Shown: positions 27,468 through 36,816, counted from the stretch's first letter. The stretch: 64,000 nucleotides of DNA from Brucella anthropi ATCC 49188 (GCF_000017405.1 NC_009667.1:1536001-1600000), one strand, 5' to 3'. Numbers and translations: made by a program. The notes: generated from the letters alone by a model not told the origin.

Positions 27468-29246
27468 ATGGGCGACAGGGTGGAAAACGAAACATCCTAC
27501 AGGCAACCGGCGAATGTTGTGCGGTCTGCCGCCAGCCCGGTCGTCTTCTGCGACACGCTGGGCCTTTATCAGGCCCCTGTTGGCCCATCTCTTGATACGG
27601 TTGTCTTGTTCGCAAGCCCCTGGGGGCTGGAAGAGCTCTGCACGACACGCAAATTCTGGCGTATCATCGCCGACGGACTTGCGGTGCGGGGGATAGGTTC
27701 TGTCCGTTTCGATTGGCCCGGCACGGGTGACGGACGCGACGACATCGACTTTTCCAAAGGGCTGGAGTTCTGGCGCAATACGCTTGCTGAAGCTGCCCGG
27801 AAGGCGCGTGACCTGTCCGGGGCAAGCCGCGTCATCATCATTGGACAAAGCCTCGGAGCTGCGATTGCTGCCGAAACTGCGGCCCGGATCGAAGGCATCG
27901 CAGCGTTGGCGCTTCTGGCGCCGGTCATTTCCGGGCGGTTCTACACACGTGAACTGGCCGTCTGGTCGAGTATGGTCGATGCCGATCTGGGCCTGACGGA
28001 CGAGCAAAGGATCAAGAACAGCGTTTCCATCGCATCGCTGACAATGCAGCCGGAAGTGGCCGCCGATGTAAAGAAGATCAATCTTCTGTCGCTGGAGACG
28101 AAGCCTGCGCCTCAATGCCTTTTGCTGGCGCGGACGGACCGTCCGAACGATGCCGAATTGGCAACGCATCTGGAAGGGCTGGGCGCCGATGTGACGGTTG
28201 AAGCTTTTACCGATTACGACAAGCTGATTTCGAACCCTGTCATCTCGCGCCTGCCGCTGGAAGTCGCGGACCGGCTTGTCGACTGGGCGGCAGGTCTGGC
28301 AGGTTCGCAGCCTGCGCAGAACAAGCCGGATGAAAGGGCACTTGGCGGCACTTTGACGGGTGACGGTTTTGTGGAAACGCCAGTGTCGTTCGGTTCCGGC
28401 AATCGCCTTTCAGGCGTTCTCTGCGCACCCGTGGGTGAGCGGCGCGGCAGAACGGTCCTGTTCCTCTCCGCAGCCTATGATCGACGTGTCGGATGGGGGC
28501 GCACGACCGTCGATATGGCGCGCAAGCTTGCGCGGGAAGGGATAGCGTCGCTGCGCTTCGATATTGCGAATGCAGGCGACAGCCCGCCCAATCCGGGGAT
28601 GCCGGAACAGGTGCTTTATACCAATGGGGCAGAGGCCGATGTTGCCGAAGCCCTCGACTATCTCGACATTATTGGTTGGGGCCGTCCCATTATCGCAGGA
28701 CGATGCAGCGGTGCTTTTCTGGGGTTCCACAGTGCCTTGAAAGACGAGCGCATTTCCGGCGCGGTCCTCGTCAATCCGGAGACGTTCTACTGGGCGCCGG
28801 GACGCTCGGTAGAAGATGCCGTTCGCGACGGCAAGCGCACGCTGGAGGATTATGGCAGCCGCGCGCTCCGCGCCGAAACATTCCAGCGCTTGTTTCGCGG
28901 TGAACTGGATATCCGTGCCATCCTGCGTAATATCTCGCGCGGGGTTGTCGGGCGTATTCGCGGGCTTGCACGCAAGCTTCTGCGCAGCCGCACAGTGGAA
29001 GGACGGGCAGTCTATTCGGCTTTTGACGAATTGAAGCAGCGTGAGGTGCCGCTGGCGCTGGTCTATGCCGAAAAGGATATCGGGCGCGAACATTTCAATT
29101 TCTATTTTGATCAGGCGGGCGCCAAGCTGCAGGGCTTCGACAATGCGTCAGTCGCCATCATTCCGGATGCCGATCATAATCTGACGCCGGAACATTCGCG
29201 CGAGATTTATATCGGCGCGATCCGCGCAATGGCCTTGCGGGGTTAG
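27468..29246 (+). CDS. Two-domain alpha/beta hydrolase-like protein
   Basis: A 592-residue protein made of two alpha/beta-hydrolase-like halves in tandem. The first half has a nucleophile elbow GQSLGAA with Ser128. The second has AGRCSGAF, placing Cys413 at the nucleophile position, and ends with a candidate catalytic histidine in PDADHNLTPE. No signal peptide or membrane anchor is visible. Its stop overlaps the stop of the convergent GH2 gene by 4 bases, next to the carrier-protein ligase operon, so it may act on the same product, for example as a thioesterase or acyltransferase. Function is inferred from fold only. Confidence 0.75.
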   Translation: MGDRVENETSYRQPANVVRSAASPVVFCDTLGLYQAPVGPSLDTVVLFASPWGLEELCTTRKFWRIIADGLAVRGIGSVRFDWPGTGDGRDDIDFSKGLEFWRNTLAEAARKARDLSGASRVIIIGQSLGAAIAAETAARIEGIAALALLAPVISGRFYTRELAVWSSMVDADLGLTDEQRIKNSVSIASLTMQPEVAADVKKINLLSLETKPAPQCLLLARTDRPNDAELATHLEGLGADVTVEAFTDYDKLISNPVISRLPLEVADRLVDWAAGLAGSQPAQNKPDERALGGTLTGDGFVETPVSFGSGNRLSGVLCAPVGERRGRTVLFLSAAYDRRVGWGRTTVDMARKLAREGIASLRFDIANAGDSPPNPGMPEQVLYTNGAEADVAEALDYLDIIGWGRPIIAGRCSGAFLGFHSALKDERISGAVLVNPETFYWAPGRSVEDAVRDGKRTLEDYGSRALRAETFQRLFRGELDIRAILRNISRGVVGRIRGLARKLLRSRTVEGRAVYSAFDELKQREVPLALVYAEKDIGREHFNFYFDQAGAKLQGFDNASVAIIPDADHNLTPEHSREIYIGAIRAMALRG

Positions 29247-31693
29247 AACCAGACGATCCGTGACGAACCGGCGATGCGGATTTCTCCAGACGGTTTTTCG
29301 AGTGTTGCCTTACGTGGAGCAAGGGCGATGCGTTTCGTCTCGTTGGGAGCAAGGTGAAACCAGTTCTCGGCAGCCCGCCAGTCACCTGCATCGATGCTAA
29401 CAGATTGGGCCAGAACTGGCGTTTTCAGATCGAGGAACCAGTTTCCGTTCTCTTCGATGGGAGCTACTTCGATAGTGGCGTCGTGAAATGCCTTTGTTCG
29501 TCCGAGCGGAAAGTGAAATGCCTCGGCAATCGTAATGTCATTGCGCTTCAGTCGCGCAACGGTCACGTCATGGGCCGGAGGGCCGAAACGATAGGCGTAA
29601 GTGACATCGAAGAATGCGCCGAACAAGTCCGTTGCGGCAATGGTGATCGCTGAACGACCGGCAATCGAAAGATCACGGCGGCCGGAAACCACCGGCTGCG
29701 AACCGGCGCGCAAACAGGCCAGTTCAAGCGAAAGATCAGCGGATTCTGCCTGCTCATTCAGAACATGAATCGCGAGGCCATTGACGCCTTCATCGGTCAA
29801 GGCGACCTGCTGTGGACGGAAGGCGCGTTTCAAACCATGCCATGAGGCTTTGGGTTCGCCGGTCGCATCGATCATGCCCCAACCGGCCCCGGGCAGCAGG
29901 TCTTGGAACATCCAGAGAAGCGCACCGAAACAGGTGCTTCCCGGTCTTCTCCACTCGGCGAAGGTCGCTTCCATCACTTCCGCCGTGACAGCGCGGGAAA
30001 GGTGGAGATACTGTTCCACATCCTCGCGCCGCAGCCGTGCCGGATCATAGCCGTACAGCATCTCCAGATAGGCGTCCCGCACATCCTCGAAATCCCAGGA
30101 CACACCACGGTCGCGGGGCACGCGTGCTTTCCAGCGCGGATCGTGAACCGGGGGTACATCGAGATGGGTTTTCAGCGTGCGCGCTTCGGGCACGTTGGAG
30201 AAGGCCAGACATTCGGTCGCAAAGCGTACTTCCGCACGTCGCGCATCGTCCAGGGGACGGCAATAAGCGCTGACTCCATAGTAATGGCTGACGCCTTCAT
30301 TGCTGATGAAGGGAAGGGCGCCATCGCAGGGCGAGTTCGACACATAGGGAACATGGGGGCAAAGCTTGTCAACAATACCGGGCAGGATCTCCTCGGTAAG
30401 CGGGCCTTTCCAGGTCGCTTCCGGCAGGCCCATCATTGCGCCCTGCTGGTAAATTTCACTGCCGCCACAAAAGACCGTCAGCGATGGCGCATGTCGGACA
30501 GCGGCCAGAAGCTGAGACGCTTCTGCCTGCACTTTTGTGACAAATGCTTCGTCCTTCACCGGATAGTCGAAATTGGCGAACATGAAGTCCTGCCACACCA
30601 TGATGCCCAGCTCGTCGCAAAGCGCATAGAAATCCGGTGTCTCATAGGCGGTGATGCCGCTCAGCCGCAGCATGTTCATGCCCGCTTCCTGCGCGAGCTT
30701 CAGCCATGGCTCGTAATCGTCGCGGGCGCCGGGAAGGCGGACGATATCGGCAGAACTCCATACCGCGCCGCGACAGAAGATTTTTTCGCCATTGATCCTG
30801 AGCGCAAAGCTCTTGCCATCTGGTCCACGGTCGACCTCGATGCGGCGAAAGCCGGTATGCCCCAGCAGGCGTAGTTCGCCGTCGAACGAAAGTTCGATAT
30901 TGTGCATCGCAGGATTGCCGTGCGTATGTGGCCACCACGGCTCGACGCTGGGAAGCGTCAGCCTTGCTGTCCACTGATCGCCGGTCTGGCGTTCGCAGGT
31001 GATCTGTCGCCCCGCGCAATGGAGGATGAGCGTTCCGGCTGTGCCGCCATAGATGAAACTGACCGCAAGTTCGCCATCGCCGGTATCGGTCAGTCTTGCC
31101 TGAATGCCGATGTCGGATATGGCTTCAGCATAGGAACGGCTGATGGAAATCGAACGCCATGGGCCCACTGCATGCACTTCCGGGCACCAGCCCGGCATAT
31201 AGCCGAGTGCTGTTGTGCGGATGAGGCGCAGACCCTGCGTGTTCATCAGTTGCGTGCGCCAGCGGGCGCGTGGGCCTTTCTGGCTGAGGCGAGGTGCGAG
31301 CGCGCGAAAACACAAGGCAAGCTCGTCCTTGCCGGTCAGCGTAACCGGCAAATCATAACCGAGAAACATGCTGTCGGTTTGTAGCAGCAACTTGCCATTG
31401 AAAAAGATGTCGCAAATCGTGGCAAGCCCGCCAAAATGGAGTGTGGCGGGGCCGGGTGTCTCCTCGATATCAAGGAAATACCAGGCTTGCCTGTTATCGA
31501 GCGCTACGGGATTGTTTCGGTCGAAATGCCCCGATTTTTCCAGAGCTTCCGCCACTGTGCCGGGTACCGGCGCGTCATTGATCGCCGTACTGGACTTGGC
31601 ATCATGCGGCGTTTGCGCCGCATCCGGGTCGGTGACAGCAAGCCGCCAGCCGGTCGAGAGCGGTCGTTTGGTCGGGTTTAGTTCAAGCCGCAT
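29243..31693 (-). CDS. Glycoside hydrolase family 2 protein (beta-mannosidase-like)
   Basis: An 816-residue protein with the GH2 layout: N-terminal jelly-roll sugar-binding domain, immunoglobulin-like domain and a TIM barrel from about residue 300. The expected acid/base glutamate is E413 in FCGGSEIYQQ and the nucleophile is E494 in RFATECLAFSN, so both catalytic residues appear present, though their surroundings differ from standard beta-mannosidases (GNNE, SEFG). No signal peptide is seen, so it should act in the cytoplasm. The ATG at 31693 lies inside the end of the DUF1839 gene; an upstream TTG is less likely. It is the last gene of the carrier-protein operon. Confidence 0.8.
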   Translation of the reverse strand: MRLELNPTKRPLSTGWRLAVTDPDAAQTPHDAKSSTAINDAPVPGTVAEALEKSGHFDRNNPVALDNRQAWYFLDIEETPGPATLHFGGLATICDIFFNGKLLLQTDSMFLGYDLPVTLTGKDELALCFRALAPRLSQKGPRARWRTQLMNTQGLRLIRTTALGYMPGWCPEVHAVGPWRSISISRSYAEAISDIGIQARLTDTGDGELAVSFIYGGTAGTLILHCAGRQITCERQTGDQWTARLTLPSVEPWWPHTHGNPAMHNIELSFDGELRLLGHTGFRRIEVDRGPDGKSFALRINGEKIFCRGAVWSSADIVRLPGARDDYEPWLKLAQEAGMNMLRLSGITAYETPDFYALCDELGIMVWQDFMFANFDYPVKDEAFVTKVQAEASQLLAAVRHAPSLTVFCGGSEIYQQGAMMGLPEATWKGPLTEEILPGIVDKLCPHVPYVSNSPCDGALPFISNEGVSHYYGVSAYCRPLDDARRAEVRFATECLAFSNVPEARTLKTHLDVPPVHDPRWKARVPRDRGVSWDFEDVRDAYLEMLYGYDPARLRREDVEQYLHLSRAVTAEVMEATFAEWRRPGSTCFGALLWMFQDLLPGAGWGMIDATGEPKASWHGLKRAFRPQQVALTDEGVNGLAIHVLNEQAESADLSLELACLRAGSQPVVSGRRDLSIAGRSAITIAATDLFGAFFDVTYAYRFGPPAHDVTVARLKRNDITIAEAFHFPLGRTKAFHDATIEVAPIEENGNWFLDLKTPVLAQSVSIDAGDWRAAENWFHLAPNETKRIALAPRKATLEKPSGEIRIAGSSRIVWF

Positions 31694-32663
31694 CGCGACC
31701 AAGTTCCGCTGCAAGCGCTGTCGTCATCCGATCCCAGGCATCTGCCGCCGGTTGTAGCGTTCCGGCCAATGCGTCGAATTTCTTGCGCATGACGGCGCGG
31801 GCGAGCTGGAACTGAACAGCCTTTGCCGTTTCCGCAATCTGCAAGGCATCTGCCGAGGCCGTTGCAAAGCGCCTGCCTTGTCCGAGCCAGTCAAGATGAC
31901 TTGCTGTGAGTTCGAAATTCGCGCCGAGCTGGCGCAGCGTGTTGAATGCATATTTATGGAAGAAGCCGAACGGGCGTTCCGCGATTGCTTCAACCTGTCC
32001 CGGAAACACGCTGGCAAAGGCGCGGATCGGGTTTTCCTTCGGCCTGCGGACAAAGTGGCGGGGCAGAAGGATTTCGGCAACGCGTCGCTGATGCGCTTCA
32101 TCCGGCACATGCTTCGGAAACTTGGCGAATTCCGTATAGGGCAGGAAGGGCAGGTCGGCTTCCGTCAGATGACGCTGGAAAACGCCGTCGAAATCCTCAC
32201 CTTCGAGGTGATAGAAACCGCCATTGTGGAAATAGTCCAGCAAGCGGTTTTCGACGTCCATACGGTTGATGGCGATGGTCGTCTTGCCATGTTCCGTGCG
32301 ATAGCTGACGCCGTGCGTATCCGGCATGAAGTAGCTGTCCATTTCGATCATGCACAGACGTCCGCGCGCGATCTGCTCGGCGACATGGCTTTCCACATGA
32401 TCAAAAATCGCAAGCTCCGTCGCCCGAACGCCATAAAGGGCTTCGAGGTCTTCCAGCGGCACCTTGAAGAAGGTGAACTGGTCGCCCTCGAAATCCTGTG
32501 TCAGCGTGAAACCGAGCATGGCTTCCGGAGCGACACCCAATGTTGCCAGCACTTCGATCCAAAGATCGACATAGCAGTTTGTTTCCGGCCAGATACGCGT
32601 CTGGGCATGCAAAGCGTGCGGCGTGTAACGGTCGGGCGCGATGTTCGGAAAAACTGCCTGCAT
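31683..32663 (-). CDS. DUF1839-family protein
   Basis: A 326-residue protein recognised as DUF1839 by segments such as NCYVDLWIEVL and DFEGDQFTFFK in the first 70 residues. Its biochemical function is unknown. Several conserved polar residues (EMDSYFMPDT, YHLEGEDFDG) hint at an enzyme. It overlaps the upstream amino acid:[carrier protein] ligase gene by about 12 bases, and its own end overlaps the GH2 start by 11 bases. Members of this family recur beside such ligases in rhizobia-related bacteria, so it is probably a dedicated downstream step, perhaps transfer of the aminoacyl group. A GTG at 32681 is an alternative start. Confidence 0.78.
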   Translation of the reverse strand: MQAVFPNIAPDRYTPHALHAQTRIWPETNCYVDLWIEVLATLGVAPEAMLGFTLTQDFEGDQFTFFKVPLEDLEALYGVRATELAIFDHVESHVAEQIARGRLCMIEMDSYFMPDTHGVSYRTEHGKTTIAINRMDVENRLLDYFHNGGFYHLEGEDFDGVFQRHLTEADLPFLPYTEFAKFPKHVPDEAHQRRVAEILLPRHFVRRPKENPIRAFASVFPGQVEAIAERPFGFFHKYAFNTLRQLGANFELTASHLDWLGQGRRFATASADALQIAETAKAVQFQLARAVMRKKFDALAGTLQPAADAWDRMTTALAAELGRDAA

Positions 32664-32671
32664 GGTCGTGA

Positions 32672-33580
32672 TCAGCCCCACAATTCCTTGCGTACGTTTT
32701 CCGGCCAGATTTCAACATCCAGACCGTGATGATGGAAGAGCGCCAGCGCGATGCGCTCCAGTCCGAACCCGACGCAGGCCGTGTGCGCCACGGCACCGTC
32801 ATTGAGGGAGAGGCCCCACTTCACGCCGAACTGGTCCTGATGATAGTTGAAGCTCATGCAAGCGGTCGGCTTTTCGACGCTGGTGATCGGGATCAGCAGC
32901 TCGAATTTCAGGTTCTGGTCGCGCTGGTTGTTGACCAGCAACTTGCCTGCGCGTCCGAAGAACGGGTCGTTGGCGACGTCGATTTCGACCGGCAGTCCGA
33001 CCTTCTTCATCATTTCCGTGCCACGGTCGATCCAGAGCTGGCGGAACGACATCACATCGGCTTCGGTGCCCATGCGCACATACTCACGCATGCGGAAAAG
33101 CTGCTGGCGGGCAGGGTCGATCGACGGTTCATGACGGAAGCAATAGGATTGCAGGTCGTAAAGCCCGCCGCCCTGCGGCAGCGGTCCGCGTTTGGCTACA
33201 GTCGGATAGAGCGGATAACAGGCCGCAGGCGTCAGCACGATGTCTGTTGCTTTTTGCTCCAGCGTCCAGTCCGTGCCTTCATCCATGCATTTGATGAGAT
33301 TGACGTGGTCAAGCTCGCAGCCACAGAAGCTGTGCACGGTGCCGGCCAGCTGCGGGAAGCTTTTCATGTAGCCACTTTTCTCGAAAAAAGCGCGGTTCAT
33401 GCCGGGTGGAAAGCGGATCGCTTCGGCGCCGTCATTGCCTCCGGTACGGTCGATCAGGCGTTCAAACGCCTGGATGACATCTTCGAACTGGCCGGAACGT
33501 CCGTAAAGACCTTCCACGCCGGTGTCGATCAGGAGACCGGAATCGAAAAGCCGGTCTAGAAATGATCTCTGAGCATCCAT
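32672..33580 (-). CDS. Amino acid:[carrier protein] ligase (class II aminoacyl-tRNA-synthetase-like)
   Basis: A 302-residue stand-alone class II synthetase core related to atypical seryl-tRNA synthetase but without a tRNA-binding domain. Motif 2 is CFRHEPS leading to [10 protein letters not shown], and motif 3 is [12 protein letters not shown]. The zinc ligands expected from the described Bradyrhizobium enzyme are present with a constant 10-residue offset: Cys121, Glu166 and Cys269. Characterised relatives activate glycine or alanine with ATP and load it onto the phosphopantetheine of a small carrier protein instead of tRNA. The carrier-protein gene lies two genes upstream in the same operon. 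The final role of this pathway is not established. Confidence 0.9.
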   Translation of the reverse strand: MDAQRSFLDRLFDSGLLIDTGVEGLYGRSGQFEDVIQAFERLIDRTGGNDGAEAIRFPPGMNRAFFEKSGYMKSFPQLAGTVHSFCGCELDHVNLIKCMDEGTDWTLEQKATDIVLTPAACYPLYPTVAKRGPLPQGGGLYDLQSYCFRHEPSIDPARQQLFRMREYVRMGTEADVMSFRQLWIDRGTEMMKKVGLPVEIDVANDPFFGRAGKLLVNNQRDQNLKFELLIPITSVEKPTACMSFNYHQDQFGVKWGLSLNDGAVAHTACVGFGLERIALALFHHHGLDVEIWPENVRKELWG

Positions 33581-33585
33581 GGCAA

Positions 33586-34758
33586 TTATCCCAAAAGGCT
33601 GGTGTTCTGTTTGTGAATGAGCAGCATGGTGGCCGTATTGCCGAGGATGCGCTCGTTTGAAATCATCAGCTGCGCCGAATGCGCGTCACGCAGATGGCGT
33701 CCGAGGCTGAAAGGCGTACCGTTCTTGTAGCCCATGATGCCGCAGACCAGCATGGCATGATTGATGATCTGAAGGATCGTCTGCGATGCGGCAATCTTGA
33801 GATTGTTCATCGCAATCGCAAAGCCCATCGAGGCCAGCTTGTCCGGATCGTGCTTTGCTTCGCGATAGGTCTTGAGGCAGGCAACGATTTCGGATTTCAG
33901 CATCTGAAGCATGTTGGACGCTTCGGCTACGCGCAGAGCGCCCGGCTGCGGCGCACCCGGATTGCGCTTCGCTGCGGCGCGCACGAATGCCTGCGCGCGG
34001 TTGACCGCATCGACGGCGATGCCATACCAGAGCGAACTCCACAGCGTATGCGACTGCGCCAGCATGGATTGGGCTGCAATTTCGGCAAAGGGATGCGGCA
34101 GGATCTGCACCTTGTCCGCCTCGCCACGGAATACAAAACCTTCCGAGCAGGTGCCACGCATGCCGAGCGTGTCCCAGTCATGGGTCTTTTCGAGCGTGTA
34201 CTGGTCCTTCAGGAACACGGTCATCACCTGATCCGACGATGCGGCATCCTTGTGGGAGCGCGATGTGATCAGAATGGCATCCGCATAGGTACCATAGGAA
34301 ATGACGGTGGCGTTCTTTTCCAGACGGCAGATATCACCTTCGACCTCGATGGCGCAGATCGAGTTGCGCAGATCCCCGCCAATGCCGCCTTCGGTCGTAG
34401 CCGAAGCAAGCAGCAGCTGGTCCTTTGCGACCTTGCGCATGAAGTCCCGGTGCCATTCAACCGTCTGGCCGTGCTCCACCAGGCTTGAAAGCTTGATGTG
34501 ATGCATGGCGAAAATCATGGCGCTCGATGCACAAGACTGACCAAGAACACAGCACAGTTCTGCAATCTGGTCGATCTCTGCACTCTCGCCGCCGAATTCG
34601 CTCGGCACCTGAATGCCCAGCAGACCTTCGGCCTTCATCGCATCGATTGCTTCACACGGGAAGCGGCCTTCCTTATCGACGCTATCGGAAAATTTACCCG
34701 CTATGGCCGCAACGCGGCCCACGCGCTCTGAAAGACTGTTTCCCGCCCCGGCATTCAT
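33586..34758 (-). CDS. Acyl-CoA dehydrogenase-like flavoprotein
   Basis: A 390-residue protein with the acyl-CoA dehydrogenase layout: N-terminal helices, a central beta domain ([27 protein letters not shown]) and a C-terminal four-helix domain. It binds FAD and would oxidise an acyl thioester. Its start codon overlaps the carrier-protein stop (TAATG), and the ligase gene follows 5 bases later. I infer that it may oxidise an amino acid held on the carrier protein, as flavoproteins of this fold do to prolyl groups in pyrrole biosynthesis. An ordinary acyl-CoA substrate remains possible. Confidence 0.85.
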   Translation of the reverse strand: MNAGAGNSLSERVGRVAAIAGKFSDSVDKEGRFPCEAIDAMKAEGLLGIQVPSEFGGESAEIDQIAELCCVLGQSCASSAMIFAMHHIKLSSLVEHGQTVEWHRDFMRKVAKDQLLLASATTEGGIGGDLRNSICAIEVEGDICRLEKNATVISYGTYADAILITSRSHKDAASSDQVMTVFLKDQYTLEKTHDWDTLGMRGTCSEGFVFRGEADKVQILPHPFAEIAAQSMLAQSHTLWSSLWYGIAVDAVNRAQAFVRAAAKRNPGAPQPGALRVAEASNMLQMLKSEIVACLKTYREAKHDPDKLASMGFAIAMNNLKIAASQTILQIINHAMLVCGIMGYKNGTPFSLGRHLRDAHSAQLMISNERILGNTATMLLIHKQNTSLLG

Positions 34759-35009
34759 TATGCGGCCTCTTTGTCCTTGAGAATTTGGGTGATCGTCTGT
34801 TCGATGGCCTTGATGCTCGCAAAAGATTTGCGATTGAGATACTGGTCCGGAAATTCGATGTCGAACTTGTCTTCCAGGCCAAGCATGAGCTGGACCGATG
34901 CAAAGGAGGACAGGCCCGCGCTGTAAAGGTCGGCATCGTCGGCGATGTCCGTCACCGGGCCCGGCAGGCCGCCGACCTTGGTCAAAAGTTCGCGAATGGA
35001 TTCATTCAT
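34758..35009 (-). CDS. Acyl/aminoacyl carrier protein
   Basis: An 83-residue acidic helical carrier protein. The phosphopantetheine attachment motif reads AGLSSFASVQL, with Ser35 in the modified position; the usual aspartate before it is replaced by Ser34. The start has GGGAG 7 bases upstream. As the first gene of a tightly overlapping operon with an amino acid:[carrier protein] ligase, it is the expected acceptor of the activated amino acid. Confidence 0.87.
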   Translation of the reverse strand: MNESIRELLTKVGGLPGPVTDIADDADLYSAGLSSFASVQLMLGLEDKFDIEFPDQYLNRKSFASIKAIEQTITQILKDKEAA

Positions 35010-35322
35010 AGTTTAACTCCCTGCATATCCGCTCAAGTCGAAACTTCACGTCTGGGTTGACGCGATACACGATCTATCGAGCTTTCAAAAAAGCTGCGGT
35101 AACTGTTCGAAATTCTGCCCCTTTATGCAAGTGATATGTTGCGAATATTAGTTAATCCGCAAGCACACCATCGTGCGTCAGGCTTTATCTGCTCCCGCAA
35201 GCCTTTATTTTCTATTGACGCAACTGAATTGCGGCCCGGCTATTCTGCGGACGTGCTTATATAGTTAAATATTCGATGACAAGATGGGTGGCATTGCCCG
35301 CAAGGGTTGCGTCCTCTTGTGG
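35010..35322. other. Gene-free 313-bp region upstream of the carrier-protein operon
   Basis: This AT-richer stretch separates the carrier-protein gene from the truncated haemoglobin gene on the same strand. It should hold the operon promoter on the minus strand, but no clear -35/-10 pair stood out. I see no convincing gene; plus-strand reading frames here are unsupported. Confidence 0.5.
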
Positions 35323-35742
35323 TTAAAGAGGGCGGCGCGAATGCCGTGGTGCGGAAATCTGTCCCGTATTGGTAGCAATCGCCATTTCAAAACTGTCGGC
35401 AATGCGCCGTGCCCGGTCTATGAAAATGATCGCGGCTTCCGGCGGGAAGATTTCGCGTGCGGTTGTCTCGAAAAGGTCGAGCCAACGGTCGAAATGTTCG
35501 TTCTTGAGTCCCAGTTTCAGATGTGGCGCCATGGGGCGGCCTTCATAATTGCCGGTCTTGAGAATAACCGACGACCAGAATGCGGCGATCTGTGCGATGT
35601 GATGATCCCAATCATGAACCGCATCGGCAAAGATCGGCCCGATGACTTCATCCTCGCGTGCGCGTCCATAGAAAGTGGCCACTAGTTTCTCGATTGAAAC
35701 CGGATCGATGGACGGGTGAGGCTGGTTGATGAGAACAGTCAT
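35323..35742 (-). CDS. Group III truncated haemoglobin
   Basis: A 139-residue globin of the truncated group III type. The B-helix region is LVATFYGRAREDEVIGPIF, followed by HIAQIAAFWSSV and PHLKLGLKNEHFDRWLDLF. The histidine of HLKL is expected to be the proximal haem ligand. Such proteins bind O2 or NO and are linked to nitrosative stress or respiration in low oxygen. It is separated from neighbours by more than 160 bases on both sides and looks monocistronic. Confidence 0.87.
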   Translation of the reverse strand: MTVLINQPHPSIDPVSIEKLVATFYGRAREDEVIGPIFADAVHDWDHHIAQIAAFWSSVILKTGNYEGRPMAPHLKLGLKNEHFDRWLDLFETTAREIFPPEAAIIFIDRARRIADSFEMAIATNTGQISAPRHSRRPL

Positions 35743-35911
35743 GATCGCTTGTCGATTGCCTTTCGCCGGGTAGCGGGCTTTGGGCCGGATATAGTCGCTG
35801 CACCGGCCACAATCCAGTGAAGTGTTGCCGCATGGCCATCAACTTCCCGTTGGCGAAACTGCTGCCACGATTTAATAGTCTAAATGTCTAATATAGTTGA
35901 GGGAGAGATGA

Positions 35912-36325
35912 ATGCGGGTGTTTCTGCTTGCGGGTCTGTTGACCCTGGCGACAACTGGGGCAGGCTTTGCTGCTTCGTGCGAACAGAATTTCAAGTCCGA
36001 GGGTGTTCCACTCGTAACAGCGATTAGCTATCGCTCGACACAAAGCTTTGCCGGTGTGAAATCATCGACCGCCTTGCAGCGTCTGGCGCAAGCCGTCGCA
36101 GCCGAAGGGTTTTCGGGCATCAAGGTCAACAAGCAGCTCGCTTCGATTGACGCGTTTCAGGAAACAACCGGATCGGGTCGCATCCAGACCTTGCGCGTCA
36201 CTGCACGGGCGCAGGGTAAAGGCACTCGTGTCGATGCGATCTTCAGTATTCAGGCGGGGCAGGCGACCAACAAGTCGGTGGTACGCGAAGGGCTTTGTCG
36301 CATCATCGCAGCTGCAGCGAATTAA
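35912..36325 (+). CDS. Secreted small protein of unknown function
   Basis: A 137-residue protein with a clear signal peptide (VFLLAGLLTLATTGAGFAA, cleavage likely before SCEQ). The mature part has two cysteines, near each end (SCEQNF and GLCRII), that could pair in the periplasm. It has a strong GAGGGAGAG ribosome-binding site. Upstream, TAGTCTAAATGTCTAA contains a direct GTCTAA repeat that might be a regulatory site. I do not recognise a family. Confidence 0.7.
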   Translation: MRVFLLAGLLTLATTGAGFAASCEQNFKSEGVPLVTAISYRSTQSFAGVKSSTALQRLAQAVAAEGFSGIKVNKQLASIDAFQETTGSGRIQTLRVTARAQGKGTRVDAIFSIQAGQATNKSVVREGLCRIIAAAAN

Positions 36326-36351
36326 AACTTATAGCCTGATGGCCATCGCCG

Positions 36352-36717
36352 TCAGGCTATCTTTTGCATCAATTCGATACGATTGCCGAACGGATCGTGG
36401 ATGTAGCAACGCTCATAACCGTGCAGCGGCTCATCCCCGATGGTTTCGATGCCTGCTCGCGTCAGATGCGCGATCGTGTTATGGAGGTTATCGACCAGAA
36501 ATGCAGGGTGTGCCTTGCGCGCAGGTGCGAAAGGACGTTCGACGCCCAGATGAAGCCTGATTGCTCCATTCTCAAACCAGCAACCGCCACGAGCCGCCAG
36601 ATTCTCAGGCTTTGGAACTTCCGCAAAGCCGAGGGTCGAACCATAAAAATCGCGCGCTTTCTGCTCCTGACCTTCAGGCATTGCCAGTTGAACATGATCG
36701 AGAGCGATGATTTGCAT
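36352..36717 (-). CDS. VOC-superfamily (glyoxalase-like) protein
   Basis: A 121-residue protein with the paired beta-alpha-beta-beta-beta modules of the vicinal oxygen chelate fold: IIALDHVQLAMPEGQEQKA at the start and YIHDPFGNRIELMQ at the end, with candidate metal residues in DHVQ and the final E of RIEL. The substrate is not identifiable. The start at 36717 fits the family N-terminus; the longer frame upstream is ignored. It ends 26 bases from the convergent secreted-protein gene. Confidence 0.8.
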   Translation of the reverse strand: MQIIALDHVQLAMPEGQEQKARDFYGSTLGFAEVPKPENLAARGGCWFENGAIRLHLGVERPFAPARKAHPAFLVDNLHNTIAHLTRAGIETIGDEPLHGYERCYIHDPFGNRIELMQKIA

Positions 36718-36816
36718 GAATGTGCCGACGTTAAATAATGACGCGCACAACATAAAGCGCATCGATAGCCAGTCAAGCTATAGGCATTTGACACAGATGT
36801 CTGGAGAGGGAGAACG

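Noticed and set aside
35284..35685. A plus-strand frame across the truncated haemoglobin gene
   Set aside because: The minus-strand globin is well supported and the plus frame has no ribosome-binding site or recognisable features.
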